A stretch of 64,000 bases of DNA, from positions 62,001 through 126,000 of the forward strand of contig WGOE01000003.1 in the NCBI GenBank assembly GCA_016124195.1. Direction: 5' to 3'. The stretch is from a bacterium (GTDB lineage Bacteria > Pseudomonadota > Alphaproteobacteria > Rhodobacterales > Rhodobacteraceae). Position numbers and translations under genes: made by a program. The notes beneath the pieces are model-generated. The model did no database searches. It worked only from the letters and a program-made list of their open reading frames with translations, and was not told the origin of the DNA. Shown here in pieces: positions 17,335 to 27,576 of this stretch (the first letter of the stretch is position 1; each line of letters starts with the position of its first letter).

Positions 17335-17358
17335 AAAAAAACGCGCCCCGTAGGGCAC
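17335..17358 (-). promoter_or_regulatory. Terminator-like hairpin in the pheA leader (candidate attenuator)
   Basis: On the minus strand GTGCCC-TACG-GGGCGC forms a 6-bp stem with a UNCG-type tetraloop, followed by G and seven T. It ends about 16 bases before the pheA start codon. No gene lies upstream on this strand for it to terminate. Confidence 0.5.
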
Positions 17359-17377
17359 TTCGTCGCGCTACTACACC

Positions 17378-17406
17378 TTGCACCTGTCGGGGGGAAGCGG
17401 GTAGAT
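17378..17406 (+). promoter_or_regulatory. Probable promoter of cycM
   Basis: TTGCAC (17378-17383), 17-bp spacer, GTAGAT (17401-17406). The predicted start is about 30 bases before the cycM ATG. Confidence 0.45.
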
Positions 17407-17441
17407 AGCCCGCAAAGCCAAAGGCCAGCGGAAGGTGCTGC

Positions 17442-17987
17442 ATGTTCGACACGATGACCATGACCAAGATTGTTGGCGGCGTTTGCGGAACGCTGCTGTT
17501 CTTCCTGTTCGGGAATTGGGCCGCTGAGGCGATTTACGGTTTTGGCGAACAGCCGCCGGAATCCGAGCGTACTTATGCTTATTCGATCGCTGTCGAGGGC
17601 GCCCCCGCCGATGCGGCCGCCGCCGGCACGACAGCCGCAGGCGCGACCGCCGCGGCAGAACCGACCTATGCCGACGTCTCGGCAACCGCCGACGCGGCTG
17701 CCGGGGAAAAGATCTTCGGCAAGTGCAAATCCTGCCACTCGGTCGAGGGCAAGAACATGACCGGCCCGCATCTGAATGGCGTGGTCGGCCGCAACCGCGC
17801 CTCGGTCGACGGGTTCGTCTATTCGGACGCCATGGCCTCCAAGCACGACCCCTGGACGCCGGAAGAGATCTTCACCTTCATCAAGGCGCCCAAGGAATAT
17901 GTCCCGGGCACCAAGATGGGCTTTGCCGGTCTGGCCAGCGCGCAGGACCGCGCCAATGTCGTGGCCTACCTCGCGACCACGAAATAA
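17442..17987 (+). CDS. cycM: Membrane-anchored cytochrome c (CycM / cytochrome c-y type)
   Basis: The 181-residue class I cytochrome c keeps its N-terminal hydrophobic segment (about 10-30) as an uncleaved anchor. An Ala/Thr-rich periplasmic linker (about 50-80) precedes the haem domain with CKSCH (95-99). The distal Met is in GTKMGFAGL (Met 159). This layout matches Paracoccus c552 and Rhodobacter cytochrome c-y, which carry electrons from bc1 to oxidases. The bc1 complex is encoded at 55387-58119. It is divergent from pheA. Confidence 0.93.
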   Translation: MFDTMTMTKIVGGVCGTLLFFLFGNWAAEAIYGFGEQPPESERTYAYSIAVEGAPADAAAAGTTAAGATAAAEPTYADVSATADAAAGEKIFGKCKSCHSVEGKNMTGPHLNGVVGRNRASVDGFVYSDAMASKHDPWTPEEIFTFIKAPKEYVPGTKMGFAGLASAQDRANVVAYLATTK

Positions 17988-18013
17988 GCCCGACGTATCC
18001 ACTTCGGACCACA

Positions 18014-18041
18014 GGCCGCCCCTTTCGGGCGGCCTTTTTTT
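18014..18041 (+). terminator. Intrinsic terminator after cycM
   Basis: GGCCGCCC-TTTCG-GGGCGGCC-type hairpin (18014-18034) followed by seven T. Confidence 0.88.
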
Positions 18042-18164
18042 CAAACTAGGGCATTTTGTCCCTTCACGCCGCGCCTCACGCATTCGCAACTTGTGAAGCG
18101 CGCGCTTTCCGATTTAGCTGTGCAGGGCTGCGGCTTGCCGCACCGCACAGAGGAGAAGTTGCGT

Positions 18165-20072
18165 ATGGTCAAAACGTCAGTCGCCACAGCCACAGCGTCG
18201 GACCGGAGGGTGCTGCAGTTCGGGGCCCTGGGCCTTGCGATCGTGGTCCTGGCCGGTTTTGTCAACGCCGCCCGTGCCGAGGATCAGAAGATCATCGTAA
18301 GCCACGGCATATCGACCTTCGGCGACCTGAAGTACGGGCCGGATTTCACGCCCGCCTATGTGAACGTGAATGCGCCCAAGGGGGGCGAGATTTCGGAATG
18401 GGCCTTCGGCAGTTTCGATTCCATGAACCCCTATTCGGTCAAGGGATCGGCCGCCGCGGGATCGAGCTTTCCCTACGAATCCATCCTGACCGGCACGGCC
18501 GACGAAATTGGCGCCTCTTATTGCCTGATGTGCAAGACCATCGAATATCCCCAGGACCGGTCCTGGGTGATCTTTCATCTGCGCGACGACGTGAAATTCT
18601 CGGACGGCTCGCCGATGACGGCCGATGACGTGATCTTCAGCTACAACATCTTTGCCACCAAGGGCCTGTCGGATTTCCGCACCATCTTCAATGCCGAGAT
18701 CGAAAAGGCCGAAGCGCTTGATCCGCTGACCGTGAAGTTCACCTTCAAGCCGGGGATTCCCACGCGCGACCTGCCGGCCTCGGTCGGCGGGCTGCCGATC
18801 ATCTCGAAGGCGGATTACGAGGCCAACAAGCGCGATCTGGAAGAAAGCAGCCTGAAACCCTTCCTTGGTACCGGCCCATATGTGCTGGACCGCCTCGTCG
18901 CCGGTCAGACCGTGGTCTACAAGCGCAATCCCAAATACTGGGGGGAAAACCTGCCGATCAACAAGGGCCAGAACAACTTCGACACGGTGCGCTACGAATA
19001 TTTCGCCGATCCCAATGCTGCCTTCGAAGGGTTCAAGGGCGGCACCTATACCTTCCGGCAAGAGAATTCCTCGAAGTCCTGGGCCACCCAATATGATTTC
19101 CCGCTCGTGCAATCGGGCGCCATCAAGAAGGTCGAATTGCCCAACGGGCAAAAGGCCAATGGCCAGGCCTTCGTCTTCAACCTGCGCCGCGACAAGTTCA
19201 AGGACCCGCGCGTGCGCGAGGCGATCGGGCTGATGTTCAATTTCGAATGGTCGAACAAGACGCTGTTTTACGGGCTATACGCCCGGATCAATTCGATCTG
19301 GGAGAATTCCTATCTGGCAGCCTCGGGCCCGCCCTCGCCCGACGAGGTTGCCGTGCTCAAGCCGCTGGTCGATGCCGGGCTGGAGCCCGCCTCGATCCTG
19401 ACCGACCCGCCGATCAAGGCCCCGGTTTCGGGCGAGGGCCAGCTGGACCGCAAGAACCTGCGCAAGGCCTCGGCGCTGCTGGATGCCGCCGGCTGGAAGC
19501 CCGGCCCGAACGGCCGGCGCGTCAATGACAAGGGCGAGGTTCTGTCGGTCAGCTTCCTCAACGACAATTCCGCCTTCGACCGCGTGATCACGCCCTTCGT
19601 GGAAAACCTCAAGGCGCTTGGCATCGACGCGAGCCTGACCGATGTCGACAGCGCGCAGTTCGACCAGCGCACCTCGCCGCCCTCGTTCGACTTTGACATC
19701 ATCACCGCCAATGCCCGCGCAGGGATGGAGCCGGGCGACGACATCAAGCAGTTCTATTCCTCATCCACCGCGAACAATTCGGTCTACAACGTGATGGGGC
19801 TGGCCTCGCCCGCGGTGGACAAGCTGGCCGATGTGGTGGCGGCCGCCAAGTCCAAGGATCAGATGATCACCGACACAAGGGCGCTGGACCGGGTTCTGCT
19901 GGCCGAACGGTTCTGGATTCCGCAATGGTACAAGAACACCTATACCCTTGCCTATTATGACATCTACGGCCACCCGGACCCCCTGCCCCCCTATGCCCTG
20001 GGCGAGTTGAGCTTCTGGTGGTATGACGCGGACAAGGCAGCCAAGCTCAAGGCCGCGGGCGTTCTGCACTGA
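18165..20072 (+). CDS. yejA: ABC transporter substrate-binding protein, peptide family 5 (YejA-like)
   Basis: The 635-residue periplasmic binding protein has a signal peptide ending near AARAED (about 40). The mature part follows the SBP family 5 pattern: [64 protein letters not shown]. Domain order and operon place it with YejA, which binds oligopeptides such as microcin C-like compounds. GGAG lies upstream of the chosen ATG. The two permeases and the dual ATPase follow directly. Confidence 0.88.
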   Translation: MVKTSVATATASDRRVLQFGALGLAIVVLAGFVNAARAEDQKIIVSHGISTFGDLKYGPDFTPAYVNVNAPKGGEISEWAFGSFDSMNPYSVKGSAAAGSSFPYESILTGTADEIGASYCLMCKTIEYPQDRSWVIFHLRDDVKFSDGSPMTADDVIFSYNIFATKGLSDFRTIFNAEIEKAEALDPLTVKFTFKPGIPTRDLPASVGGLPIISKADYEANKRDLEESSLKPFLGTGPYVLDRLVAGQTVVYKRNPKYWGENLPINKGQNNFDTVRYEYFADPNAAFEGFKGGTYTFRQENSSKSWATQYDFPLVQSGAIKKVELPNGQKANGQAFVFNLRRDKFKDPRVREAIGLMFNFEWSNKTLFYGLYARINSIWENSYLAASGPPSPDEVAVLKPLVDAGLEPASILTDPPIKAPVSGEGQLDRKNLRKASALLDAAGWKPGPNGRRVNDKGEVLSVSFLNDNSAFDRVITPFVENLKALGIDASLTDVDSAQFDQRTSPPSFDFDIITANARAGMEPGDDIKQFYSSSTANNSVYNVMGLASPAVDKLADVVAAAKSKDQMITDTRALDRVLLAERFWIPQWYKNTYTLAYYDIYGHPDPLPPYALGELSFWWYDADKAAKLKAAGVLH

Positions 20073-20088
20073 AAGGCGCGTGCCCCCG

Positions 20089-21249
20089 ATGGGAGCCTAT
20101 ATCCTACGTCGACTGCTTCTGGTGATCCCGACCCTGCTGGGCATCATGGTCATCAACTTCACCCTGACCCAGTTCGTTCCGGGTGGCCCCATCGAACAGG
20201 TGGCGGCCCGGGTCGAGGGTGAGGGCAACTCCATCTCGAAAATCTCGGGCACCGGGGCGGATGCGGGTCAGGCGCAGGCCGGGGCCGACAAGGGCACCGG
20301 CGGCTATATCGGCGCGCGCGGGCTGCCACCGGAATTCGTGGCGCAGCTCGAGGTCGAATTCGGCTTTTCCCGCATCGTCTGCACCCCCGGCTTCACCGGG
20401 ACGCCCAGCCTGAAAGACCCCGCCTGCCACAAGGAAAAGATCCCCGGCTATGAACGCTTTCTGATCATGCTGTGGAATTACATGCGCTTCGACTTCGGCA
20501 ACAGCTATTTCCGGTCCACCTCGGTCGTCGGGCTGATCCTGGAGAAGATGCCGGTCTCGATCACGCTGGGGCTGTGGAGCACGCTGATCGCCTATCTGAT
20601 CTCGATCCCGATGGGCATCCGCAAGGCGGTGACGGACGGGTCGCGGTTTGACGTCTGGACTTCGGGTATCATCATCGGCGCCTATGCGATTCCGGGGTTC
20701 CTGTTCGCGATCCTTCTGCTGGTGCTGTTCGCCGGCGGCAGTTACTGGCGCATCTTTCCCCTGCGCGGGCTGGTATCAGAGAACTGGCACGATCTGGGTT
20801 TCTTCGACCAGATCAAGGATTACTTCTGGCATATCACGCTGCCGATCCTGGCCTCGACCATCTCGAGCTTTGCCACGCTGACGCTGCTGACCAAGAACTC
20901 GTTCCTCGACGAGATCCGCAAGCAATATGTGATGACGGCGCGCGCCAAGGGACTGTCGGAAAAGCGGGTGCTTTATGGTCATGTCTTCCGCAACGCCATG
21001 CTGATCCCGATCTCGGGGTTTCCCGGGCTGTTCATCAGCGTTTTCTTCGGCGGGTCACTGATCATCGAGACGATCTTCTCGCTGGATGGCCTCGGCCAGC
21101 TTGGCTATCGTTCGGCGGTGGAGCGGGATTATCCGGTGGTCTTCGGCACGCTGTTCGCCTTCGGGCTGCTGGGCCTTGTGGTGGGCATCCTGTCGGACCT
21201 GATGTATGTCTGGACCGACCCGCGGATCGACTTTGAAAGGCGGGAATGA
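20089..21249 (+). CDS. yejB: Peptide ABC transporter permease YejB
   Basis: The 386-residue inner-membrane permease has the N-terminal [19 protein letters not shown] and the BPD-transporter loop ([20 protein letters not shown], about 282-300). It ends [17 protein letters not shown], typical of YejB/OppB-type proteins. A long periplasmic insert lies between the first and second helices (about 35-115), as in YejB. The stop overlaps the yejE start. Confidence 0.9.
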   Translation: MGAYILRRLLLVIPTLLGIMVINFTLTQFVPGGPIEQVAARVEGEGNSISKISGTGADAGQAQAGADKGTGGYIGARGLPPEFVAQLEVEFGFSRIVCTPGFTGTPSLKDPACHKEKIPGYERFLIMLWNYMRFDFGNSYFRSTSVVGLILEKMPVSITLGLWSTLIAYLISIPMGIRKAVTDGSRFDVWTSGIIIGAYAIPGFLFAILLLVLFAGGSYWRIFPLRGLVSENWHDLGFFDQIKDYFWHITLPILASTISSFATLTLLTKNSFLDEIRKQYVMTARAKGLSEKRVLYGHVFRNAMLIPISGFPGLFISVFFGGSLIIETIFSLDGLGQLGYRSAVERDYPVVFGTLFAFGLLGLVVGILSDLMYVWTDPRIDFERRE

Positions 21250-22355
21250 TGGCCTTGTCCCCGCTCAACCAAAGGCGCTGGCGGATTTTCCGTGCCAACA
21301 AGCGGGCCTTCTGGTCGCTGGTGCTGTTTTCGGTGCTGTATCTGATCTCGCTCGGGGCAGAGCTTTTGTGCAACGACCACCCGCTTCTGGTCAGCTACAA
21401 GGGCCAGCTGCGCGCGCCCTTCCTCAGCTTTTATTCCGAGGCCGATTACGGCGGCGATTTCCTGACCGAGGCGAATTACCGCGACCCCGTGGTGCAATGC
21501 CTGATCCGGACCGGCGGCGGGCAGGATTGCTTCGATACAGCCGAGGACATCCTCAAGGCCGTCGATGCCGGCACCTACAAGGCCGATGGCTTTCAGAAGG
21601 GCTGGATCCTGTGGCCGCTGATCCCCTATTCCTACAACACGATCAACGATGTGCATGGCGCGGCCCCCTCGCCACCCGACCGTGACCATTGGCTTGGCAC
21701 CGACGATACGGCGCGCGATGTGCTGGCGCGGGTGATCTATGGCTTCCGTCTGTCGGTCAGCTTCGGCCTGATCGTGACCTTCCTGACCTCGGTCATCGGC
21801 ATCATCGCCGGGGCGATCCAGGGCTATTTCGGCGGCTTGACCGACCTGATCTTTCAGCGCGTGATCGAGATCTGGTCCTCGACCCCGCAGCTTTACATCA
21901 TCATCATCATTTCGGCCGTCTGGACGATGAACTTCTGGCTTCTGACCTTCCTGATGGTGCTGTTCGGCTGGATGAGCCTTGTGGGCCTGGTGCGGGCCGA
22001 ATTCCTGCGCGCGCGCAACTTCGAATATGTCCGCGCGGCCAAGGCGCTTGGGGTGAACGACTTCGCCATCATCTTGCGCCATGTGCTGCCCAATGCCACC
22101 GTGGCCACCATGACCATGCTGCCCTTCATCCTGTCCGGCACCATCGCCAGCCTGACCGCGCTGGATTTCCTGGGCTTCGGCCTGCCCGCCAGCGCCCCCA
22201 GCCTGGGCGAGATGACCCAGCAGGCCAAGCAGAACCTGCAGGCGCCCTGGCTGGCCTTCACCGCCTTTGTCACCTTCTCGCTGATGCTCAGCCTGTTGGT
22301 CTTCATCTCCGAAGGTGTCCGGTCCGCCTTCGACCCGCGAAAGACCTTCAAATGA
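21246..22355 (+). CDS. yejE: Peptide ABC transporter permease YejE
   Basis: The 369-residue permease begins with [21 protein letters not shown] and carries a large periplasmic loop near 40-130. The [21 protein letters not shown] segment and the EAA loop ([20 protein letters not shown], about 259-278) are typical of OppC/YejE. It overlaps yejB by 4 bases and yejF by 4 bases, indicating a coupled operon. Confidence 0.9.
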   Translation: MMALSPLNQRRWRIFRANKRAFWSLVLFSVLYLISLGAELLCNDHPLLVSYKGQLRAPFLSFYSEADYGGDFLTEANYRDPVVQCLIRTGGGQDCFDTAEDILKAVDAGTYKADGFQKGWILWPLIPYSYNTINDVHGAAPSPPDRDHWLGTDDTARDVLARVIYGFRLSVSFGLIVTFLTSVIGIIAGAIQGYFGGLTDLIFQRVIEIWSSTPQLYIIIIISAVWTMNFWLLTFLMVLFGWMSLVGLVRAEFLRARNFEYVRAAKALGVNDFAIILRHVLPNATVATMTMLPFILSGTIASLTALDFLGFGLPASAPSLGEMTQQAKQNLQAPWLAFTAFVTFSLMLSLLVFISEGVRSAFDPRKTFK

Positions 22356-24031
22356 GCCTGCTTTCGGTCACCAACCTCAACGTGCGCTTTCGACAGGACG
22401 GGCAGCTGGTCCATGCGGTGAAGGGGGTCAGCTTCACGCTGGAGAAGGGCGAGACCCTGGCTCTGGTCGGCGAAAGCGGGTCCGGGAAATCGGTCACGGC
22501 GCTGTCGACCGTGTCGCTTTTGGCCGACAATGCCGAGGTGACGGGCTCGGTGCTTTACGACAGGCAAGAGATGCTGGGCGCCCCGGAAGCGCGCTTGCAG
22601 AAGGTGCGCGGCAACGACATCAGCTTCATCTTTCAAGAGCCGATGACCTCGCTGAACCCCTTGCACACGATCGAGGCGCAGATCACCGAAAGCCTGTCGC
22701 TGCATCAGGGCCTGTCGGGCGCCCCGGCCCGCGCCCGCGTGCTGGAACTGTTGCAGAAGGTCGGCATCCGCGATGCCGAAAGCCGCCTGACCGCCTATCC
22801 GCACCAGTTGTCGGGTGGCCAGCGCCAGCGCGTGATGATCGCCATGGCGCTGGCCAACGGCCCCGACCTGCTGATCGCCGACGAACCGACCACCGCTCTG
22901 GACGTGACGATCCAGGCGCAGATCCTTGACCTTCTGGCCGATCTGAAACGGTCAGAGGGGCTGAGCCTTCTGTTCATCACCCATGATCTGACCATCGTGC
23001 AACGCATCGCCGACCGGGTCTGCGTCATGCAGGGCGGCGAGATCGTCGAACAGGGCCGCACGGCCGAGCTTTTCGCCAACCCGCAGCATCCCTATACCAG
23101 GAAACTGCTGGCCGCCCATGCCACCGGCCTGCCCGACCCGGTTCCGCCCGACGCCGCCGAGGTGCTGCGCACCGAACACCTGCGCGTCTGGTTCCCCATC
23201 ACCACGGGCTTTCTGCGCCGCGTCACCGGCCATGTGAAGGCGGTCAACGACGCAAGCCTGACAGTCCGCGCCGGCGAAACGCTGGGCGTGGTGGGCGAAA
23301 GCGGCTCGGGCAAGACCACGCTCGCCCTGGCCATCCTGCGCCTGATCGGGTCCGAGGGCAAAGTGCTGCTCGACGGCAAGGACATCTCCGCCATCGCGAA
23401 ATCCGCCCTGCGCCCCCTGCGCCGCGACATGCAGGTGGTGTTTCAGGACCCGTTCGGCAGCCTGTCGCCCCGCATGACCGCCGAGGCGATCATCTCGGAG
23501 GGGCTGGGTGTGCACGGCGTCGATCCCGGTCGCAACCGGCGCGAGATGGTGGCCGAGATCATGGCCGAGGTCGGGCTCGACCCCGGCACGATGCACCGCT
23601 ATCCGCATGAATTTTCCGGCGGGCAAAAGCAGCGCATCGCCATCGCCCGCGCCATGATCCTGCGGCCCCGGCTTGTCGTGCTGGACGAACCGACATCCGC
23701 GCTTGACATGACGGTACAGGTCCAGATCGTCGACCTCTTGCGCGATCTGCAACGCCGCCACGGCCTGGCCTATGTCTTCATTTCGCACGATCTGCGGGTG
23801 GTGCGCGCCCTGTCGCACAAGGTCATGGTGATGCAGGCGGGCGACGTGATCGAGGCCGGCGCCTGCGAGACGCTTTTCGCCAACCCGCAACACGACTATA
23901 CCAAGGCATTGCTTTCCGCCGCTTTCGGCAGCCCCCTTGCTCAGGCCCCGCATGAAAATCCTCTTCGTTCATCAGAATTTTCCAGGTCAGTTTCTATACC
24001 TCGCCCCGGAGTTGAAAAGGCGCGGCCATGA
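22352..24031 (+). CDS. yejF: Dual ATP-binding subunit YejF of the peptide ABC transporter
   Basis: The 559-residue protein carries two ABC ATPase domains. The first has Walker A GESGSGKS near 36, signature LSGGQRQR near 155 and [12 protein letters not shown]. The second has GESGSGKTT near 315, signature FSGGQKQR near 423 and [11 protein letters not shown]. Such tandem ATPases are typical of YejF. The C-terminus runs on for about 30 residues beyond the usual end (after [11 protein letters not shown]). As a result the gene overlaps the glycosyltransferase start by 80 bases in another frame, which is unusual. Confidence 0.92.
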   Translation: MSLLSVTNLNVRFRQDGQLVHAVKGVSFTLEKGETLALVGESGSGKSVTALSTVSLLADNAEVTGSVLYDRQEMLGAPEARLQKVRGNDISFIFQEPMTSLNPLHTIEAQITESLSLHQGLSGAPARARVLELLQKVGIRDAESRLTAYPHQLSGGQRQRVMIAMALANGPDLLIADEPTTALDVTIQAQILDLLADLKRSEGLSLLFITHDLTIVQRIADRVCVMQGGEIVEQGRTAELFANPQHPYTRKLLAAHATGLPDPVPPDAAEVLRTEHLRVWFPITTGFLRRVTGHVKAVNDASLTVRAGETLGVVGESGSGKTTLALAILRLIGSEGKVLLDGKDISAIAKSALRPLRRDMQVVFQDPFGSLSPRMTAEAIISEGLGVHGVDPGRNRREMVAEIMAEVGLDPGTMHRYPHEFSGGQKQRIAIARAMILRPRLVVLDEPTSALDMTVQVQIVDLLRDLQRRHGLAYVFISHDLRVVRALSHKVMVMQAGDVIEAGACETLFANPQHDYTKALLSAAFGSPLAQAPHENPLRSSEFSRSVSIPRPGVEKARP

Positions 24032-25184
24032 CTGCATCGCCATCACCGATTATGCCAACACCCGCGAAAGCGCCATTTCCCTGCTGAAATACCGGCACGA
24101 AGGCCAACCGATCGACCCCGCCGCCGCGCGGCTTGGCCGCAACTATATCCAGATGAGCGATCGCGGCGTCACGGTCGCCCGCGCCTGCATGCAGTTGAGC
24201 CAGCGGCGAAACTTCGTGCCGGATGTGATCTTTGGCCATTCCGGCTGGGGCGAGACCCTGTTTCTCAAAGAGGTCTGGCCCGAGGCGAAGCTCCTGATCT
24301 ATGCCGAATTCTACTACAAGGGCCGCGGCGCCGACGTGGGCTTCGATGCCGAATTCGGCGCGCCGAACTTCGATCAGGTGATGATCGCCCAGGGCCGCGC
24401 CTGCCACCTCGGCCAGGCGCTGCTGCATGCCGATGCGGGCCTTGCCCCGACCGAATGGCAGGCTTCGACCTTTCCGCCCGCGCTGCGCCAGATGATCGAG
24501 GTGATCCACGACGGCGTGAACACTGCGGTCATGGCGCCCAATCCGGCCGCCCGCTTCACCCTGCCCACCGGCCAGGTCGTCCGGCCCGGGGACGAGGTGC
24601 TGACCTTCGTCAACCGGAACCTCGAACCCTACCGCGGCTATCACATCTTCATGCGCGCCCTGCCAGAGGTTCTGCGGGCGCGACCCAATGCCCAGGTCGT
24701 CATCGTCGGAGGCGACGAGGTCAGCTACGGCGCCCCGCCCAAAGAGGCCAAGGGCTGGAAAGAGCTGATCCTGTCCGAGGTGCGCGACAGGCTCGACCTG
24801 AACCGTGTGCATTTCATGGGCAAGGTGCCCTATGATCAGTTCACTGCCCTGATGCAGGTCAGCCGCGCCCATGCCTACCTGACCTATCCCTTCGTACTCA
24901 GCTGGTCGATGATCGAGGCGATGAGCGCCGGCGCCCATGTGATCGGCTCGCGCACCGCGCCCGTGCAAGAGGTCATCGAAGACGGCGTCAACGGCACGCT
25001 CGTCGATTTCTTCGACGTGCCGGGATGGGCCGCCCGGCTGACCGAGGCCCTGGCCGACCCGCTGAAATTCCAGCCCCTGCGCGCGGCCGCCCGCCAGACC
25101 GCCCTGACCCGCTATGATCAGCGCATCCTCTTGCCGAAAATGATCGACTTCGTCGAACGCCATGGCCCCGGACGGCGCCGCTGA
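23952..25184 (+). CDS. Glycosyltransferase, GT4-like
   Basis: The 410-residue GT-B fold protein opens with [21 protein letters not shown]. It contains a donor-domain segment VLTFVNRNLEPYRGYHIFMRA (about 212-232). The C-terminal PFVLSWSMIEAMSAGAHVIGS (about 313-333) holds the Glu-containing nucleotide-sugar contact of group 1 transferases. The acceptor is unknown. It overlaps yejF by 80 bases, so it may be co-expressed with the transporter, though a functional link is not evident. Confidence 0.82.
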   Translation: MKILFVHQNFPGQFLYLAPELKRRGHDCIAITDYANTRESAISLLKYRHEGQPIDPAAARLGRNYIQMSDRGVTVARACMQLSQRRNFVPDVIFGHSGWGETLFLKEVWPEAKLLIYAEFYYKGRGADVGFDAEFGAPNFDQVMIAQGRACHLGQALLHADAGLAPTEWQASTFPPALRQMIEVIHDGVNTAVMAPNPAARFTLPTGQVVRPGDEVLTFVNRNLEPYRGYHIFMRALPEVLRARPNAQVVIVGGDEVSYGAPPKEAKGWKELILSEVRDRLDLNRVHFMGKVPYDQFTALMQVSRAHAYLTYPFVLSWSMIEAMSAGAHVIGSRTAPVQEVIEDGVNGTLVDFFDVPGWAARLTEALADPLKFQPLRAAARQTALTRYDQRILLPKMIDFVERHGPGRRR

Positions 25185-25279
25185 TCGCCGCGCCGTTCAG
25201 AACCCGATGCCGCCGACATCCCCTCCCTGAGGGCCCGACCGCGGCACCCCTGCGCAAGGCCCCCTCTTGCCCTTGACCC

Positions 25280-25362
25280 AAATACTCCCGCGCGGCGCGC
25301 ACGCCCGCGCCGGTTGGCCGCAGGCCAGAGGCAAGACAAGTCAGTGCGCCGCAGGCGCTCCT
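25280..25362. repeat. Two-hairpin intergenic repeat, second copy
   Basis: It shares with 1670-1752 an AATACTCCCG start, a 23-base conserved block at 25310-25332 and TGCGCCGCAGGCGCTCC at 25345-25361, with identical spacing. It lies between the ends of the convergent glycosyltransferase and hemN genes. Confidence 0.8.
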
Positions 25363-25376
25363 TCAGATCACCGCTT

Positions 25377-26729
25377 TCAGATCGCCGCCGAGTGGCGGGC
25401 CTTGCTCTGGTCGTAGGCGTCGAAGCCGCGGGCAATCATCCGGGCCAGGGGCCGCCCCTCCGGCAGGATGACCAGGGCCTCGGCATCCTGCGTGACCATT
25501 CCGGCAAAGCCCCGCGCCACCTCGCTCAGCATCCGGTCGACCTTCGCCCCCTCGATGCCGAACCCGGCCAGTTCCGCGCGCTCCACCCGGAAATCGCACA
25601 TCAGCGCCTCGATGATGCGGGCGCGCAGACGGTCCTCTCCGGCAAAGACATGACCGCGGTGGGTCGAGAATTGCCCGTTGCGGATCGCCAGCGTGTGGTC
25701 CGACGTGCCCGAGGCGTTCTGCGCATAGCCTTGCGGAAACCGCGAGATCGACGAGGCGCCCAAGCCCACCAGGATCGGCGCCGTATCGTCGGTGTAGCCC
25801 TGGAAATTCCGCCGCAGATGCCCGGTGCGCGCCGCGACCGCCAGTCCGTCCGAGGGCTTGGCAAAATGGTCGATGCCGATTTCCTCATAGCCATCGGTCA
25901 GGAACAGATCGCGCGCCACCTCGTAAAGCCCCAGCCGCTCCATCGGCGTGGGTATGGCATCCGAGGGGATCATCTGCTGGCGACGGCTCATCCACGGCAC
26001 ATGGGCATAGCCGTAAAGCGCAACCCGGTCCGGCGCAAAGCTCAGAAGCTTGCCCACAGAATCGGCAATCTTCGCCCCGGTCTGATGCGGCAGGCCAAAG
26101 AGGATGTCGGCGTTCAGGCTTTGCACCCCGCGCGCCCGGATCATGTCCACCACATCGCGGGTCAATTCGAAACTCTGCTCACGGCCGATCGTCTTCTGGA
26201 TTTCGGGGTCGAAATCCTGCACCCCGATCGAGGCACGGTTCATCCCCGCCGCAGCCAGCGCATCCAGCCGGGCCGCATCGACCTCGCTCGGGTCGATCTC
26301 GACCGAGAATTCCGCCCCGGCAGCCAAGGGCACCACATCCAGAATGGCCCCCGCCAGATCGCGAATCAGCCCCGGACCCAGCAGCGTCGGCGTCCCGCCA
26401 CCCCAGTGCAGCCGGGACAAGGTCACCCCCTGCGGCAGATGGCGCGCCAGAAGGGCGATCTCGGCCTGCAACACTTTGACGTAGGCGATCACCGGATCGT
26501 CGCTGGTGGTGCCCTGTGTCCGGCACGCGCAAAACCAGCAAAGCCGGCGGCAGAACGGCACATGAACATATAAAGATATGCTTGAATCAGGCGGAATCGC
26601 CGCAATCCAGCCGGCGAAGGTGTCGGGCCCGACCCCGCCCGCGAACTGCGGCGCCGTGGGGTACGATGTATAACGCGGCACGCGCGCGTCAAAAAGCCCA
26701 TAGCGGGCGAGTTGCGAATGTGTGTTCAT
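25377..26729 (-). CDS. hemN: Oxygen-independent coproporphyrinogen III oxidase
   Basis: This radical-SAM enzyme decarboxylates coproporphyrinogen III for haem (and, in phototrophs, bacteriochlorophyll) without oxygen. The 450 residues carry the HemN opening LARYGLFDARVPRYTSYPTA and the 4Fe-4S motif PFCRRLCWFC (Cys 60, 64, 67), with a further Cys at 69. LHWGGGTPTLL and a HemN C-terminal domain follow. A perfect FNR box lies 35 bases upstream of the start (26764-26777), so low-oxygen activation by FnrL is likely. Confidence 0.96.
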   Translation of the reverse strand: MNTHSQLARYGLFDARVPRYTSYPTAPQFAGGVGPDTFAGWIAAIPPDSSISLYVHVPFCRRLCWFCACRTQGTTSDDPVIAYVKVLQAEIALLARHLPQGVTLSRLHWGGGTPTLLGPGLIRDLAGAILDVVPLAAGAEFSVEIDPSEVDAARLDALAAAGMNRASIGVQDFDPEIQKTIGREQSFELTRDVVDMIRARGVQSLNADILFGLPHQTGAKIADSVGKLLSFAPDRVALYGYAHVPWMSRRQQMIPSDAIPTPMERLGLYEVARDLFLTDGYEEIGIDHFAKPSDGLAVAARTGHLRRNFQGYTDDTAPILVGLGASSISRFPQGYAQNASGTSDHTLAIRNGQFSTHRGHVFAGEDRLRARIIEALMCDFRVERAELAGFGIEGAKVDRMLSEVARGFAGMVTQDAEALVILPEGRPLARMIARGFDAYDQSKARHSAAI

Positions 26730-26763
26730 GGGGTTACGTTGGCTTATAGGTCATGCGACTGCC

Positions 26764-26777
26764 TTGATCAGGATCAA
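26764..26777. promoter_or_regulatory. FNR box between hemN and fnrL
   Basis: TTGATCAGGATCAA matches the FNR consensus TTGAT-N4-ATCAA in all ten arm positions. It sits in the 63-base gap between the divergent starts of hemN (26729) and fnrL (26793), and so could control both. Confidence 0.88.
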
Positions 26778-26792
26778 ACGGAAGGCCTCGGC

Positions 26793-27539
26793 ATGTCACT
26801 TCATACGCTCAAGCTTGCTCCTCAGGATTGCGGCGATTGCCCGATCCGCCATCGCGCCGTTTGCGCCCGCTGCGACGGGCAAGAACTCGCGAAACTCGAG
26901 GAGATGAAATATTACCGCAGCTTCGAAGCCGGGCAGAACGTGGTCTGGTCCGGCGACCGGATGGATTTCGTGGCTTCGGTCGTCTCAGGCATCGCCTCGC
27001 TGACCCAGACGATGGAGGACGGCCGCCGCCAGATGGTGGGCCTTTTGCTGCCTTCGGATTTTGTGGGTCGCCCCGGTCGGACGATGGCCCCCTATGACGT
27101 GACTGCCACGACCGATCTTGTGATGTGCTGCTTCCGTCGCAAGCCGTTTGAAGAGATGATGTCCGTCACCCCCCATGTCGCCCAGCGCCTGCTGGAGATG
27201 ACGCTGGATGAGCTTGACGCCGCGCGCGAATGGATGCTGCTTTTGGGCCGCAAGACGGCGCGCGAAAAGATTGCCTCGCTCTTGTCGATCCTCGCCCGGC
27301 GCGATGCCGGCCTCAAGGCTAGGGCGCCCAAAGGGGCCATCAGCTTCGAATTGCCGCTGACCCGCGAAGAGATGGCCGATTATCTGGGCCTGACGCTTGA
27401 AACCGTGTCGCGCCAGATGAACGCCCTGAAACGGGACGGCGTGGTGGAACTGGAGGAAAAGCGCCGCATCGTGGTGCCCAACTTCGACCGCCTGGCCGAG
27501 GAAACCGGCGACGATGCCGATGGCGGCTACCTCTCCTGA
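26793..27539 (+). CDS. fnrL: FnrL, oxygen-sensing Crp/Fnr-family regulator
   Basis: The 248-residue regulator has the N-terminal Cys cluster that binds a 4Fe-4S centre (Cys 13, 16, 24, 27). A cyclic-nucleotide-binding-like beta barrel is followed by a helix-turn-helix (TREEMADYLGLTLETVSRQM, about 190-209), whose ETVSR recognition residues fit the FNR box. GGAAGG precedes the ATG, and the frame further upstream is unsupported. The FNR box overlaps its probable promoter, so autoregulation together with activation of hemN is expected from Rhodobacter and Paracoccus precedents. Confidence 0.95.
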   Translation: MSLHTLKLAPQDCGDCPIRHRAVCARCDGQELAKLEEMKYYRSFEAGQNVVWSGDRMDFVASVVSGIASLTQTMEDGRRQMVGLLLPSDFVGRPGRTMAPYDVTATTDLVMCCFRRKPFEEMMSVTPHVAQRLLEMTLDELDAAREWMLLLGRKTAREKIASLLSILARRDAGLKARAPKGAISFELPLTREEMADYLGLTLETVSRQMNALKRDGVVELEEKRRIVVPNFDRLAEETGDDADGGYLS

Positions 27540-27576
27540 GCCTTTGCGCCTAAGGTGCCAAGGCTCAGGAGGCCAG

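Noticed and set aside
17359-17441. Phe-containing leader peptide for pheA
   Set aside because: A frame with two Phe and a Tyr exists, but it has no ribosome site and runs without a stop through the hairpin.
17319-18089. Upstream extension of pheA across cycM
   Set aside because: It is antisense to a clearly real cytochrome gene and has no dehydratase similarity. GGAGG marks the start at 17318.
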